A stretch of DNA of 64,000 nt from Hahella sp. HNIBRBA332 (lineage in GTDB: Bacteria; Pseudomonadota; Gammaproteobacteria; Pseudomonadales; Oleiphilaceae), in assembly GCF_030719035.1 (NCBI RefSeq), contig NZ_CP132203.1:2418001-2482000 (forward strand), written 5' to 3'. The position numbers were made by a program, and so were the translations under genes. The notes beneath the pieces are model-generated. The model saw only the letters and a program-made list of their open reading frames with translations, was not told the DNA's origin and ran no database searches. Of the stretch, positions 38,021 through 46,484 are shown one piece after another. The number at the start of each line of letters is the position of its first letter. Positions within the stretch are counted from its first letter, which is position 1.

Positions 38021-38138
38021 CGTAGCGTCTCCCTGTTGCTTGCTTCAGTTTCAGTCTGACAAAGCCGCAAGATCGATAAAAGCAGTTTTAAACGTCGCTT
38101 TGATACGATTTTTTCGATCTTAATGCTTTAACGGTGTT

Positions 38139-39032
38139 TCAGGACGCTGAACGGCGCAGGCAAATCGCCTCTACCGCCGGATTACCGGAGCGAGCGCTGC
38201 GCGTGACGGCGTACAGCCGCTCAGTCACAGCTTCAATGCTGCCCACCAGCTCCACTTGATACTGCCGCAATACTTCCTCGCGAATAACCGTCGGGGCGGC
38301 GAATACGCCCAAACCGCGAGCGCCGAACACTTTGACCAACGCACTATCGTCGATTTCCGCCTTGATGACCGGTTTGACCCCATGATCGCCCAACCATCGC
38401 ATCAAATGCTGAAAATACGGCGATTCCAGAGTGGACGCTAGTAATGGCTGTCCATCTAGACTAAGGGGGAAGTTTTTGCGCAAAGTACGCGCCAGGTCAG
38501 GCTTGGCGAACAGGCTGATGCTGGAGCTTTCCAGCTCGCGCCAGTGGGTCTGGCTGTCTCGCTGCAGCGGCGGCAGGCGGTCCGCCAGCACAATATCCAG
38601 GCGATAACTCAACAACTCCTGCACCAGATGCTCAACGGTCCCCGAGCGACACGAGAGCTTTACCTCCCGATCCAGATGCAGGGCCGGTTCCAACATGCGA
38701 TAGGCGAACAGTTTATGGATCGAAGCGGAAATGCCCACCGCCAGACTGATGGAGCGACCGCTGGTCACCAGCAGCGCGACCTGTTGCAGCTCGCCAGCCA
38801 CCCGAAACATATCGTCAGCGTAACTGAGCACCAATCGTCCAAGCTGGGTCAACGTCATACGCCGCCCCTTACGATTGAACAACAAGCCTCCCAGTGACTC
38901 CTCAAGGGAAGACAACTGCCCACTGAGAGTCTGCGGCGCCAGATTGAGTTCCTTGCTGGCGGCGACCAGCGAACCCTCCCGCGCGATCACCCAGAAGTAA
39001 TAAAGATGTTTAAAGTTCAGCGATTTCAGCAT
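38139..39032 (-). CDS. nhaR: NhaR-type LysR-family activator
   Basis: A transcriptional regulator of about 297 residues. The helix-turn-helix region LNFKHLYYFWVIAREGSLVAASKELNLAPQTLSGQLSSLEESLG is the pattern specific to NhaR, which activates the sodium/proton antiporter gene nhaA and, in some bacteria, adhesin genes in response to sodium. The C-terminal effector domain is ordinary LysR. Neither nhaA nor another antiporter is in the window. Start at 39032 or the adjacent ATG at 39035. Confidence 0.87.
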   Translation of the reverse strand: MLKSLNFKHLYYFWVIAREGSLVAASKELNLAPQTLSGQLSSLEESLGGLLFNRKGRRMTLTQLGRLVLSYADDMFRVAGELQQVALLVTSGRSISLAVGISASIHKLFAYRMLEPALHLDREVKLSCRSGTVEHLVQELLSYRLDIVLADRLPPLQRDSQTHWRELESSSISLFAKPDLARTLRKNFPLSLDGQPLLASTLESPYFQHLMRWLGDHGVKPVIKAEIDDSALVKVFGARGLGVFAAPTVIREEVLRQYQVELVGSIEAVTERLYAVTRSARSGNPAVEAICLRRSAS

Positions 39033-39118
39033 CAATGCGGCTCTCCCTACCTGTCTGCTACCTCTCTGTTTAGCAGAAGCAAGGGGGTTGTTGAAACCCG
39101 AAGAGCATTATTGCGCAC

Positions 39119-39490
39119 GAAAGGTGGGTGTCCGTTTAAGGATTTTGACGATGACCGGAAGTTAGTAGGACACCCAGTAAGAACGCTTCGACAAGCTCAG
39201 CGCGAACGGGTGGGTTTGGGATTGAGTTTTTAGGGATAGACAATTGGCTGGCTTGGCGGCAGCCTTGGGGGAAACAGGATCGGACGGGGTCTACGATGGG
39301 TGTCTTGCTAACGTTGCACTATTAGCGTTGGGACCGTAACCCCGTCGAAGACCTGGGGGCCAGTCACACTCAAAATGTGGGTGTCCTGTTAAGAACACCA
39401 TGGCTGAGCCCCCACAAACATGGGGGCCCGTCGCACCTTAGTGGTGGGTGTCCGATTAGTGCTATTAGTGTAAAAGTGGGTGTCCTGTTA
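39119..39490. repeat. Dispersed repeat cluster between nhaR and deoD
   Basis: The first 120 bases match one unit of the 26045 array (GTGGGTGTCC, then ATGACCGGAAGTTAGTAGGA, then CTTCGACAAGCTCAGCGCGA). Further cores follow at 39377, 39444 and 39476, all as GTGGGTGTCC, with a variant at 39297. A second short repeat CATGGC/CCCCCA...GGGGGCC recurs at about 39350 and 39415. No gene is visible in the gap 39036-39510. Confidence 0.88.
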
Positions 39491-39510
39491 ACCCCCGGTT
39501 AACCCGGCGG

Positions 39511-40221
39511 CTAGAAACTGACCGCCGCTTCCAGGGCGATTTCCACCATGTCGTTGAAGCTGGTGCGTCTCTCTTCCGGGCTCAATCTTTCACCGCTTAA
39601 CAGATGGTCGCTGACGGTGCAAAGGGCCAGGGCTTTGCCGCCGCACGCCGCCGCCACGCCGTAGAGTCCGGCGGCTTCCATCTCCACCGCCTTGACGCCA
39701 TGTGCGGATAGACGCTCTGTTAAGCCGGGGTCGGCGGCGTAGAATAAATCCGTGGTGAACAAAGCGCCAACATGATATCGCGTCTCCCGACGACGGGCGG
39801 CGTTTACCACTGGCTCCAGCAAGTCGTAGTCGGCAATGGCGGCGAAATCGTAATGATTAAGACGCACTCGATTCACCAAAGAGTCCGTTCCCGCGCCCAT
39901 TCCGATAACGATATCGCGTACTTTCACCTCATCGCGAATAGAGCCGCAGGAGCCGATGCGAACGATATTTTTTACATTGAACTGGGTAAACAACTCATGG
40001 GCGTAGATAGAAATGGAAGGCACGCCCATGCCTGACCCCATAACCGAAAGCCTGCGTCCACGGTATTCGCCGGTATAGCCCAGCATGCCGCGCACGTCGT
40101 TCACCAACACGGGGTTCGCCAGGTAAGTCTCCGCGATGTGTTTGGCGCGGAGCGGATCACCCGGCATCAAAACGGTATCTGCAAAGTCGCCGGAGTTAGC
40201 GGCAATATGAGGAGTGGCCAT
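39511..40221 (-). CDS. deoD: Purine-nucleoside phosphorylase
   Basis: Phosphorolysis of purine (deoxy)nucleosides to base plus (deoxy)ribose 1-phosphate. The start at 40221 (MATPHIAANSGDFADTVLMPGDPLRAKHIAETYL) gives 236 residues, exactly the E. coli-type size, and AAGGAAG lies upstream; the 60-codon upstream extension is not real. Family signatures: GDPLRAK (phosphate site), GMGVPSISIYAHEL, RIGSCGSI, and the catalytic region AVEMEAAGLYGVAA, TVSDHL. It is the last gene of a deoC-deoB-deoD operon on the minus strand. Confidence 0.96.
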   Translation of the reverse strand: MATPHIAANSGDFADTVLMPGDPLRAKHIAETYLANPVLVNDVRGMLGYTGEYRGRRLSVMGSGMGVPSISIYAHELFTQFNVKNIVRIGSCGSIRDEVKVRDIVIGMGAGTDSLVNRVRLNHYDFAAIADYDLLEPVVNAARRRETRYHVGALFTTDLFYAADPGLTERLSAHGVKAVEMEAAGLYGVAAACGGKALALCTVSDHLLSGERLSPEERRTSFNDMVEIALEAAVSF

Positions 40222-40285
40222 AATCGTCTTCCTTATGTGATGAGGTGAAACAGTTGGGCGCGCATCCCGGCGCCCAGGGATAAAT

Positions 40286-41533
40286 TTAATGGGCCGCTGG
40301 CGCGAGAAAGGATTCGCCGAAGTCCAGTCGCTCCAGATGAAAGTATTCCGCCAGCGTCTGACCAATATCGGCGAAAGTCTTTCTGGCTCCGATAAAGCCA
40401 TGTGGCGCGCGCTTGCCGTACATCAGAATGGGAATATGCTCCCGTGTATGATCGCTGCCAGGCCAGGTAGGATCGCAGCCATGGTCCGCCGTCAGAATCA
40501 GCAGATCGTCATCGGTCATAACACCCAGGATATCCGGCAACATGGTGTCGAAATCTTCCAGCGCCCGCGAATAGCCAGCGACATCGCGACGGTGGCCGTA
40601 AAGCATGTCAAAGTCCACCAGATTGGTGAAAATCAAAGTGTCTTGTTCATTCGTCGCGCTGTCGGTCTCGTTCATCACAGTCAGCGTCGCTTCCACCAGC
40701 GCGCATAAACCGTCCGCCTTGACCGAACGACTGACGCCTTTGCCGGCATAGATATCGGAGATCTTGCCAATGGCGACCACCTGCGCTCCGGCAAGGCTCA
40801 GCTTATCCAGCAGCGTCGGTTTGTGCGGGGGCGTGGCGAAATCGCGACGGGCGCCGGTGCGGCGAAAATCCTCCGGCGATGCGCCGACAAAGGGACGCGC
40901 GATAACGCGGGCGATATTATAAGGGTCGATGTGTTTGCGGGTGATTTGGCAAAGCTCATACAGACGCTGCAGGCCAAACGAATCTTCATGGCAGGCGATC
41001 TGAACGACGCTATCCGCGCTGGTATAGAAAATCGGCTTCCCCGTGGCCATATGCTCCATGCCCAATTCCGCAATAATCTGGGTGCCGGATGCATGAACGT
41101 TACCAAGCACACCGGGCAGACCGGCTTCTTCGACAATAGCGTCAAGCAACTCCCGCGGGAAACTTTGCTGCTTATCGGTGAAATAGCCCCAATCAAAAAG
41201 CACGGGAACGCCAGCGATTTCCCAATGCCCGGAAGGCGTATCTTTGCCAGAGCTTAGCTCTTCCGCAAAGCCATAAGCGCCAATAATGGCGGGCGCCGAT
41301 TCCAAGCCTGGCGCCGCGACGCCGCAACTGGCTTCTCCAACCTTGCCCAAACCCAGCCGATTCATGTTGGGAAGCCGTAATGGCCCTGCTCTGCCTTGGC
41401 TATCGCAAACGCCAGCGGCGCAGGCTTCGGCGATATGTAACAAGGTGTTGGCGCCGGCGTCGCCGAAACGCTCCGCATCAGCCGTGGAGCCAATGCCAAA
41501 GCTGTCCAGTACGATCAAAATTGCCCTGCTCAC
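40286..41533 (-). CDS. deoB: Phosphopentomutase
   Basis: Interconverts (deoxy)ribose 1-phosphate and 5-phosphate, linking nucleoside phosphorylases to DeoC. An alkaline-phosphatase-superfamily metalloenzyme of 415 residues. Metal sites: AILIVLDSFGIGSTADAERFGDAGANTL at the N-terminus, SGKDTPSGHWE (phospho-acceptor Thr region), and the C-terminal DHGCDPTWPGSDHTREHIP. The start is a GTG with AAGGAG five bases upstream. It lies between deoC and deoD. Confidence 0.96.
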   Translation of the reverse strand: MSRAILIVLDSFGIGSTADAERFGDAGANTLLHIAEACAAGVCDSQGRAGPLRLPNMNRLGLGKVGEASCGVAAPGLESAPAIIGAYGFAEELSSGKDTPSGHWEIAGVPVLFDWGYFTDKQQSFPRELLDAIVEEAGLPGVLGNVHASGTQIIAELGMEHMATGKPIFYTSADSVVQIACHEDSFGLQRLYELCQITRKHIDPYNIARVIARPFVGASPEDFRRTGARRDFATPPHKPTLLDKLSLAGAQVVAIGKISDIYAGKGVSRSVKADGLCALVEATLTVMNETDSATNEQDTLIFTNLVDFDMLYGHRRDVAGYSRALEDFDTMLPDILGVMTDDDLLILTADHGCDPTWPGSDHTREHIPILMYGKRAPHGFIGARKTFADIGQTLAEYFHLERLDFGESFLAPAAH

Positions 41534-41624
41534 ACTCTCTCCTTAAAAGTATCTGTCTCCATGACGGTTCGTTGTTATTGTGTTATCAGCGCTTGTAGGC
41601 GCGATCTGCGTCTTGCAGTGTAGA

Positions 41625-42392
41625 TCAATATTCCAAAGTGGCGTGGTCGGAGCCATGTCCCAACAACACCAGCAGGTTATGCAGCAAACTGCTGGCGCCA
41701 AAACGGAAGTTGTCTGGAGACACCCAGTCGTCGCCCATGATATTCATCGCCAGACTGAGATAGAGCCGCGCCTGTTCCGGCGTACTGACTCCGCCTGCGG
41801 CTTTGAACCCCACTGGCGCGCGGGACTCACGAATGCAATTGAGCATGACCTCCGCCGCATCCAGCGTTGCGTTGACCTTCACTTTTCCGGTGGATGTCTT
41901 CAGAAAATCAGCGCCGGCGGCGATCGCCAAGTCGCTGGCGCGTCGCACATAGTCCGGGGTTTGCAGCTCGCCGGATTCAATGATCACCTTCAATGGCACG
42001 GCTTCGCCACAGGCAGCTTTCACCGCAGCCACCAATTTACGCCCCGTGTTTTCATCTCCCGCCAGCAAGGCTTTATAGGGAAACACAAGGTCAATCTCAT
42101 CTGCACCGGCGCGGATCGCCTCGGTGGTTTCCCCAATCACCGCGTCGGCCGATGATTCGCCGTGAGGAAAGTTCACAACGGTCGCCACTTTCACGGGGGA
42201 ATCACTCAGATTCTGCTTCGCCAGCGCGACAAAACGGGGGTATACGCATACCGCCGCCACCCAGCCCTCCGGGGTGTGCGCTTTCTGACAAAGCGCGGTA
42301 ATGCTGGCGTCCGTATCCGCTTCATTCAGCGAAGTCAGGTCCAACAATGGGATGGATAATCGGGCGGCTTCTTGTAGTGTCAAACGTCTCAT
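41625..42392 (-). CDS. deoC: Deoxyribose-phosphate aldolase
   Basis: Splits 2-deoxyribose 5-phosphate to acetaldehyde and glyceraldehyde 3-phosphate, the exit of the deoxynucleoside pathway. A TIM-barrel class I aldolase of 256 residues. The start at 42392 (MRRLTLQEAARL) follows AAGGAACCAGGA. The Schiff-base lysine is in FLKTSTGKVKVNATL, the proton-relay Lys in VGFKAAGGV, and Asp in ADEIDLVFPY. The operon lacks deoA (thymidine phosphorylase), so purine deoxynucleosides are the obvious input. Confidence 0.96.
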   Translation of the reverse strand: MRRLTLQEAARLSIPLLDLTSLNEADTDASITALCQKAHTPEGWVAAVCVYPRFVALAKQNLSDSPVKVATVVNFPHGESSADAVIGETTEAIRAGADEIDLVFPYKALLAGDENTGRKLVAAVKAACGEAVPLKVIIESGELQTPDYVRRASDLAIAAGADFLKTSTGKVKVNATLDAAEVMLNCIRESRAPVGFKAAGGVSTPEQARLYLSLAMNIMGDDWVSPDNFRFGASSLLHNLLVLLGHGSDHATLEY

Positions 42393-42522
42393 TCCTGGTT
42401 CCTTGGTCACATATAAAAATCCTAAAAGCGCATTATTATGCGCAGATACCAACGCTTCAAAACGGATATAAATCAAATTTCATCGTCATACCGCAATTCT
42501 CCGTCTCTATTGCAAAGGCGAT

Positions 42523-42690
42523 CTACAACCAACCTTTGCGCTTGAAATACAGGAAAGGCGTCACCGCAGACACAATCATCAGACCGATCGCCCAAGGATA
42601 TCCCAACGGCCATTTCAGCTCAGGAATATAGTCGAAGTTCATACCATAGATACTGGCGATCAAGGTGGGTGGTAACAAAACCACTGGCGA
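42523..42690 (-). pseudogene. C-terminal remnant of a CorA magnesium transporter
   Basis: Read on the minus strand, this stretch gives VVLLPPTLIASIYGMNFDYI, then PELKWPLGYPWAIGLMIVSA, then VTPFLYFKRKGWL and a stop. That is the two-helix end of CorA, including the YGMN selectivity motif. Upstream of about 42690 the frame reads QSPRRSP and loses all resemblance, so about 85 percent of the gene is gone. The break is followed within 60 bases by copies of the dispersed repeat (42747, 42789, 42875), which may mark the deletion. Confidence 0.88.
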
Positions 42691-42740
42691 GCGGCGTCTG
42701 GGTGATTGCGTCGATTAACGACTGTCGCGCCAGCCAGCTC

Positions 42741-42895
42741 TTATCTGGACACCCATAATTAGCGCTTAATTTAAACATCGACTTAATAGGACACCCACTT
42801 TTGCCGGCAGCGAAGCATTTTCCGTCGAGCAGACTCTCATATCAGTGAGCGCATCGCCGCCGTACAAATTACTGGGACACCCACAATTAGCCAGT
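42741..42895. repeat. Three direct copies of the dispersed repeat
   Basis: GGACACCCA cores at 42747 (TTATCTGGACACCCATAATTAG), 42789 (AGGACACCCACTTTTG) and 42875 (TGGGACACCCACAATTAG), same orientation, beside the CorA remnant. The rest of the gap to 43086 is non-coding. Confidence 0.85.
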
Positions 42896-42980
42896 TAAAC
42901 AGATGTAATAAATCCCTGCATCTGGGCAGGAGGTTGCACGCCTTTGGACTAGATCCCTTTTAGCCCCTTTGGGCAATCGT

Positions 42981-42997
42981 TTGGGAACGGTTCCCAA
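42981..42997. promoter_or_regulatory. Palindromic operator candidate upstream of the discoidin/crystallin gene
   Basis: TTGGGAAC-G-GTTCCCAA is a perfect inverted repeat with 8-base arms, about 90 bases before the start at 43087. Size and symmetry suit a dimeric repressor, for example a LacI-family member with an odd centre. No regulator gene is adjacent. Confidence 0.5.
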
Positions 42998-43086
42998 CCT
43001 AGACTCGAAAACGTATCACGTTAATAACAGGCGTCGCCAAGCCTGACCGCCAATGAACCCAATTAAAGCAATAAGGAAGGACACCC

Positions 43087-44460
43087 ATGATTTCATCCTA
43101 CTGGCGCAGACATGCGCTCGCCCTCTCTATCGCAGCGGGAGCTGGCTTCGGCCATTGCGCTTTCGCAGCGGAGAATCTGGCGCACATGCGACCTGTCTCC
43201 ACGTCTTCTGTCGAATCCAGTGATCTCAGCGGCTACATGGCGGTCGACGGCGACGCCAGCACACGCTGGGGTAGCGCCTACGGCAGTTCAGCCTGGATCT
43301 ATGTGGACCTGGGAGAAAAGCGATCCATATCCCACGTCAGGCTTACATGGGAGGCGGCTTATGCTAAAGCCTATGACGTACAGGTCTCCAATGATGCTTC
43401 AACCTGGACGACAGTCCGCTCCGTCACTAACGCAGACGGAGGCGTTGATGATCTGACCAACTTGAACGCCTCAGGCAGATATATCCGCATAAAAGGCAAA
43501 AAGCGCGGAACCGAATACGGCTATTCGTTGTGGGAAATAGAAATATACGGCGCTGACTCAAACAGTGGCGGAGAAAAATTCGTCACGCTCTACGAGGACA
43601 CCCACTTTAAGGGCTATGCAGTAGAACTGCCTGTTGGCGACTACAGCTTAACCAGCCTGATTTCCCGCGGCGCGCTGAATGACGACCTGTCTTCCGCGCG
43701 AGTTCCCAATGGCCTTAAGCTGGAAGTGTTTCAGCACAACAATTTCAAAGGCGTACGAGACCTCTATACTTCCGACGCGGCGGAGTTAAACCGTGACGAC
43801 GACGCATCCTCAGTTCGCGTATCCAGAACGGAGACAACGGACGGAGGTTCCGATGATTTCCCGGATTGGCAGTCGGGACATAACTACGTGGAAGGAGACA
43901 TCGTCCGCTACAAAGGGAAACTATATATCGCCGTTCACGCTAACCCTGGCTATGATCCGGTCATCAGCCACTGGTTCTGGGATGAGTATCAAGGTGGCGA
44001 TGACGGTGGTGACTCAGACAATGGCAATGATGATGGAGACAACGGAGACGACTCCGGCGCTAGCTGCGCCGCAGGTAATAACTGGAACGAAGCCAATCTG
44101 ACTAACTACGAATCTTACCCTGATCCCAACAGTGAAGAGTGCATCAAGTACAACGGCTGTGAATGGGCCGGCCAGTTCGCGGGCCTGGATGGCGTACAAC
44201 CGGAAAGCTGGGTCAAGGCGCACAATATCGCAGCGGTTCACTCCAAGGATTTCAATTGGCTAAACGGTAAGACGCTACGATTACGCCAGGGCGGCAAGGA
44301 AATCGATGTCGTCGTATACGACATGTGCGCCGACTCGGACTGCGATGGCTGCTGTACCCAGAACCTGGGCCGCACGGGGTATCTCATCGACATTGAGAAA
44401 TACACCATGCAGCGTTTCGGGACGGGGTCAGGCACAGTTCAGTGGCAGGTGTGCGACTGA
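43087..44460 (+). CDS. Secreted multidomain protein: discoidin, beta/gamma-crystallin, CBM5/12, expansin-like barrel
   Basis: An exported protein of 457 residues, signal peptide ending near AFAA. Domains in order: F5/8 type C discoidin (about 28-155; DASTRWGSAYGSSAWIYVDLG), beta/gamma-crystallin-like (about 165-250; VTLYEDTHFKGYAVEL and LEVFQHNNFKGVRDL), CBM5/12 chitin-binding (about 260-300; DWQSGHNYVEGDIVRYKGKLYIAV), an Asp/Gly linker, and a Cys-rich double-psi barrel (about 325-457; VVVYDMCADSDCDGCC...LIDI) resembling RlpA/expansin proteins. It probably loosens or binds chitin or other wall polymers. The ribosome site and start sit inside a repeat core (AGGACACCCATG), and another core encodes EDTHF. 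Confidence 0.85.
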   Translation: MISSYWRRHALALSIAAGAGFGHCAFAAENLAHMRPVSTSSVESSDLSGYMAVDGDASTRWGSAYGSSAWIYVDLGEKRSISHVRLTWEAAYAKAYDVQVSNDASTWTTVRSVTNADGGVDDLTNLNASGRYIRIKGKKRGTEYGYSLWEIEIYGADSNSGGEKFVTLYEDTHFKGYAVELPVGDYSLTSLISRGALNDDLSSARVPNGLKLEVFQHNNFKGVRDLYTSDAAELNRDDDASSVRVSRTETTDGGSDDFPDWQSGHNYVEGDIVRYKGKLYIAVHANPGYDPVISHWFWDEYQGGDDGGDSDNGNDDGDNGDDSGASCAAGNNWNEANLTNYESYPDPNSEECIKYNGCEWAGQFAGLDGVQPESWVKAHNIAAVHSKDFNWLNGKTLRLRQGGKEIDVVVYDMCADSDCDGCCTQNLGRTGYLIDIEKYTMQRFGTGSGTVQWQVCD

Positions 44461-44481
44461 ACATTCCTGGCTCGATGACCT

Positions 44482-44507
44482 AAATCCGGTGGACAGCCAC
44501 CGGATTT
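44482..44507 (+). terminator. Terminator-like hairpin
   Basis: AAATCCGGTGG, loop ACAG, CCACCGGATTT: a perfect 11-bp stem with a tetraloop, 21 bases after the stop codon. There is no strong T-run beyond the TTT in the stem. Confidence 0.65.
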
Positions 44508-44615
44508 ACTGTCCGCTGCTTTCCCTTCGCTAAATAGCTGCTATCTTTTTACTCGCATATAAAAACCAATGAGCCGTCCTTCAACCGCCTCCCGACTAGA
44601 AAAAAGGATTTTTAC

Positions 44616-45248
44616 GTGGTTGCCTACGTTATTTTCGATTTTGATGGGACTATCGCCGACACCTACTCCTGGTTTCTCAAGAACATCCAAGACATGTCAA
44701 AGACCTTCAACTTCCGCTATGTCACCGAGGAAGAAGGCGAAATGCTGAGGGATAAAACCTACGGCGAAATCATGGAGTTTTTGGGCATCAGCGCCTGGCG
44801 CACCCCCCAATTGGCCAGGGAATTCAGAAAGCGCGCCGCAGGCAAGATGACCAGCGTTAAACCCTTTCCTCATATCAAAGAGACGCTTCAGCGCTTAACC
44901 GATCACGACTACAAACTGGGCATCGGTTCGTCCAACTCAGAGAGCAATATCCGTATTTTTCTCAAACATAATGATCTCGAAATGTTCGACTATTTCAGTT
45001 GCGGCATGTCTTTGTCCGGCAAGGCGCATAAACTGCGAGCACTCCTTAAAAACGAGAAGATACAGGCCCACGAAGCGATATACATCGGCGATGAGTTGAG
45101 AGACATCGAGGCCGCACGTAAAGCCGGCCTGAAATGCGGTTCCGTCGCCTGGGGTTACAACACCTTCACACGCCTGAAAGAAGAACAGCCGGATTATTGC
45201 TTTGAGACTCCGCTGGAAATTGTAGAAAAGCTGGTGGAGAGACTTTGA
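44616..45248 (+). CDS. HAD-family phosphatase, phosphoglycolate-phosphatase-like
   Basis: A protein of 210 residues with all HAD motifs: VIFDFDGTIADTYSWFL (nucleophile Asp), LGIGSSNSESNI (Ser), SGKAHKLRALL (Lys) and YIGDELRDIEAARKAGLKCGSVAWGYN (acidic pair). A helical cap of the subfamily I type lies between motifs 1 and 2. The Gph-like C-terminus suggests phosphoglycolate or a similar small phosphate, but substrates in this group vary. The start is GTG with AAAAAGGATT upstream. Confidence 0.87.
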   Translation: MVAYVIFDFDGTIADTYSWFLKNIQDMSKTFNFRYVTEEEGEMLRDKTYGEIMEFLGISAWRTPQLAREFRKRAAGKMTSVKPFPHIKETLQRLTDHDYKLGIGSSNSESNIRIFLKHNDLEMFDYFSCGMSLSGKAHKLRALLKNEKIQAHEAIYIGDELRDIEAARKAGLKCGSVAWGYNTFTRLKEEQPDYCFETPLEIVEKLVERL

Positions 45249-45262
45249 TCCACGCTCTTATT

Positions 45263-45272
45263 GTGGGTGTCC
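45263..45272 (+). repeat. Dispersed repeat copy downstream of the RAYT gene
   Basis: GTGGGTGTCC within TATTGTGGGTGTCCTGTTAA, 55 bases beyond the end of the RAYT transposase gene. Confidence 0.8.
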
Positions 45273-45326
45273 TGTTAACAGGATTGACTCGTTTAACCTG
45301 CTCGACTCCGCGTGGCCCGCATTCCT

Positions 45327-46313
45327 TCATACTGAAAGCAATCTAGCGGCTGCGCGGCCTGGAATCCGCTTGTAACCCAGCTTGGCGCAAACTGACTTCA
45401 GCCGATAAAAAGCGCCGACCCAACCTCTGAAGCGACTCTCAAATTTCAGACTGGCCGTCAGCCAGTGGTTAGGATCGAAGTTCAAGCGTTGCAATATTGG
45501 CGGATAGCTTTGATGGATATAGCCAGGTTTATCATCCCTTTGTGCTCTGCCCGTCCAATCAACAAGCGCCAAATAGTCATCCAGAGCGAATGGAATACCC
45601 TGAGAGGCGTTATTTTGATGAGGGCCCACAAACGGCAAGAGTTTCGCGGGTTGCTGCGGTTGTTCACTTTTTAAAGCATTGATGCGTCTTTGGATGGAGG
45701 TGTACGCGCTTTCTTCCGGCGTCCTCGCCAAATTGGCGCGCACGGGATTCAAATCGACATAGGCCAGACATGCCAACAATGCTTTTTCGTCCAACAGCGC
45801 TTGAGACTTGAAGCGACCTTCCCAAAACCGGCCAGTACAGCCGTCCTCCCGGTTCGCCATTCTTGCAATGGGCTCATTCAGGCAACGCATAAACCAACTG
45901 ATGCATGCAAGCCGCTGCCGCCAAACTGCTATCTGCTTTTTCAGCAACCGGAAGTGAGCGTCTTCTATCGGCTCACCTCGCAAATAACGCCAACTCAGTT
46001 CGGTCCCGGTAAAAAGTTTATTCCAGCGCTGAACCACGTCTCTATCGCTCCATGATGCCGCGTGACTTGCATTGACATGAAGCACAACATGGAAATGATT
46101 ACTCATCACCGCGTAGGCGCACACATCAATGGCGAATACAGACGAGAGAAATAAGATTCGGGACTCCACCCATTTACGGCGGTGAGAATAATCCCGACCA
46201 TCAGTATCCTGACCGCATAAATACGCTTGCCGCACACAGCGAGAGATACAGTGGTAGTAAGGCGTGGCTTCGACGGAAATCTGGGCATTCCGTGGCTTTG
46301 GCATGGCTTTCAT
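45327..46313 (-). CDS. REP-associated tyrosine transposase (RAYT, IS200/IS605-like Y1)
   Basis: A domesticated single-strand transposase of 328 residues. The Y1_Tnp hallmarks are the HUH pair in YAVMSNHFHVVLHVN and the catalytic Tyr region further on (LACLAYVDLNPVRANLA). The start PYYHCISRCVRQAYLCG and GRFWEGRFKSQALLDEKALL are typical of RAYT proteins. From family knowledge RAYTs cut and move short REP palindromes in single-stranded DNA. The gene stands alone, flanked by copies of the GGACACCCAC repeat, including an inverted pair upstream. An ATG at 46304 is an alternative start. Confidence 0.92.
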   Translation of the reverse strand: MKAMPKPRNAQISVEATPYYHCISRCVRQAYLCGQDTDGRDYSHRRKWVESRILFLSSVFAIDVCAYAVMSNHFHVVLHVNASHAASWSDRDVVQRWNKLFTGTELSWRYLRGEPIEDAHFRLLKKQIAVWRQRLACISWFMRCLNEPIARMANREDGCTGRFWEGRFKSQALLDEKALLACLAYVDLNPVRANLARTPEESAYTSIQRRINALKSEQPQQPAKLLPFVGPHQNNASQGIPFALDDYLALVDWTGRAQRDDKPGYIHQSYPPILQRLNFDPNHWLTASLKFESRFRGWVGAFYRLKSVCAKLGYKRIPGRAAARLLSV

Positions 46314-46405
46314 CCTTGAATTAACGTCACAAAGTGCTGGCTATATAACCAGTATTATTAGTGACCGTCAAGTCTGGGAGCTGCGCAATTAGACCACAGC
46401 AAAAT

Positions 46406-46434
46406 GGACACCCACCCTAATAAAGTGGGTGTCC
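46406..46434. repeat. Perfect inverted pair of the dispersed repeat upstream of RAYT
   Basis: GGACACCCAC, nine bases, GTGGGTGTCC: a perfect 10-bp stem about 93 bases from the RAYT start. This is the best hairpin formed by the repeat outside the phn array. Confidence 0.92.
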
Positions 46435-46484
46435 TGATAGGCTCATGCGTTTATTCGCACCGCTTTTTCAACCGTTTCAATGCA

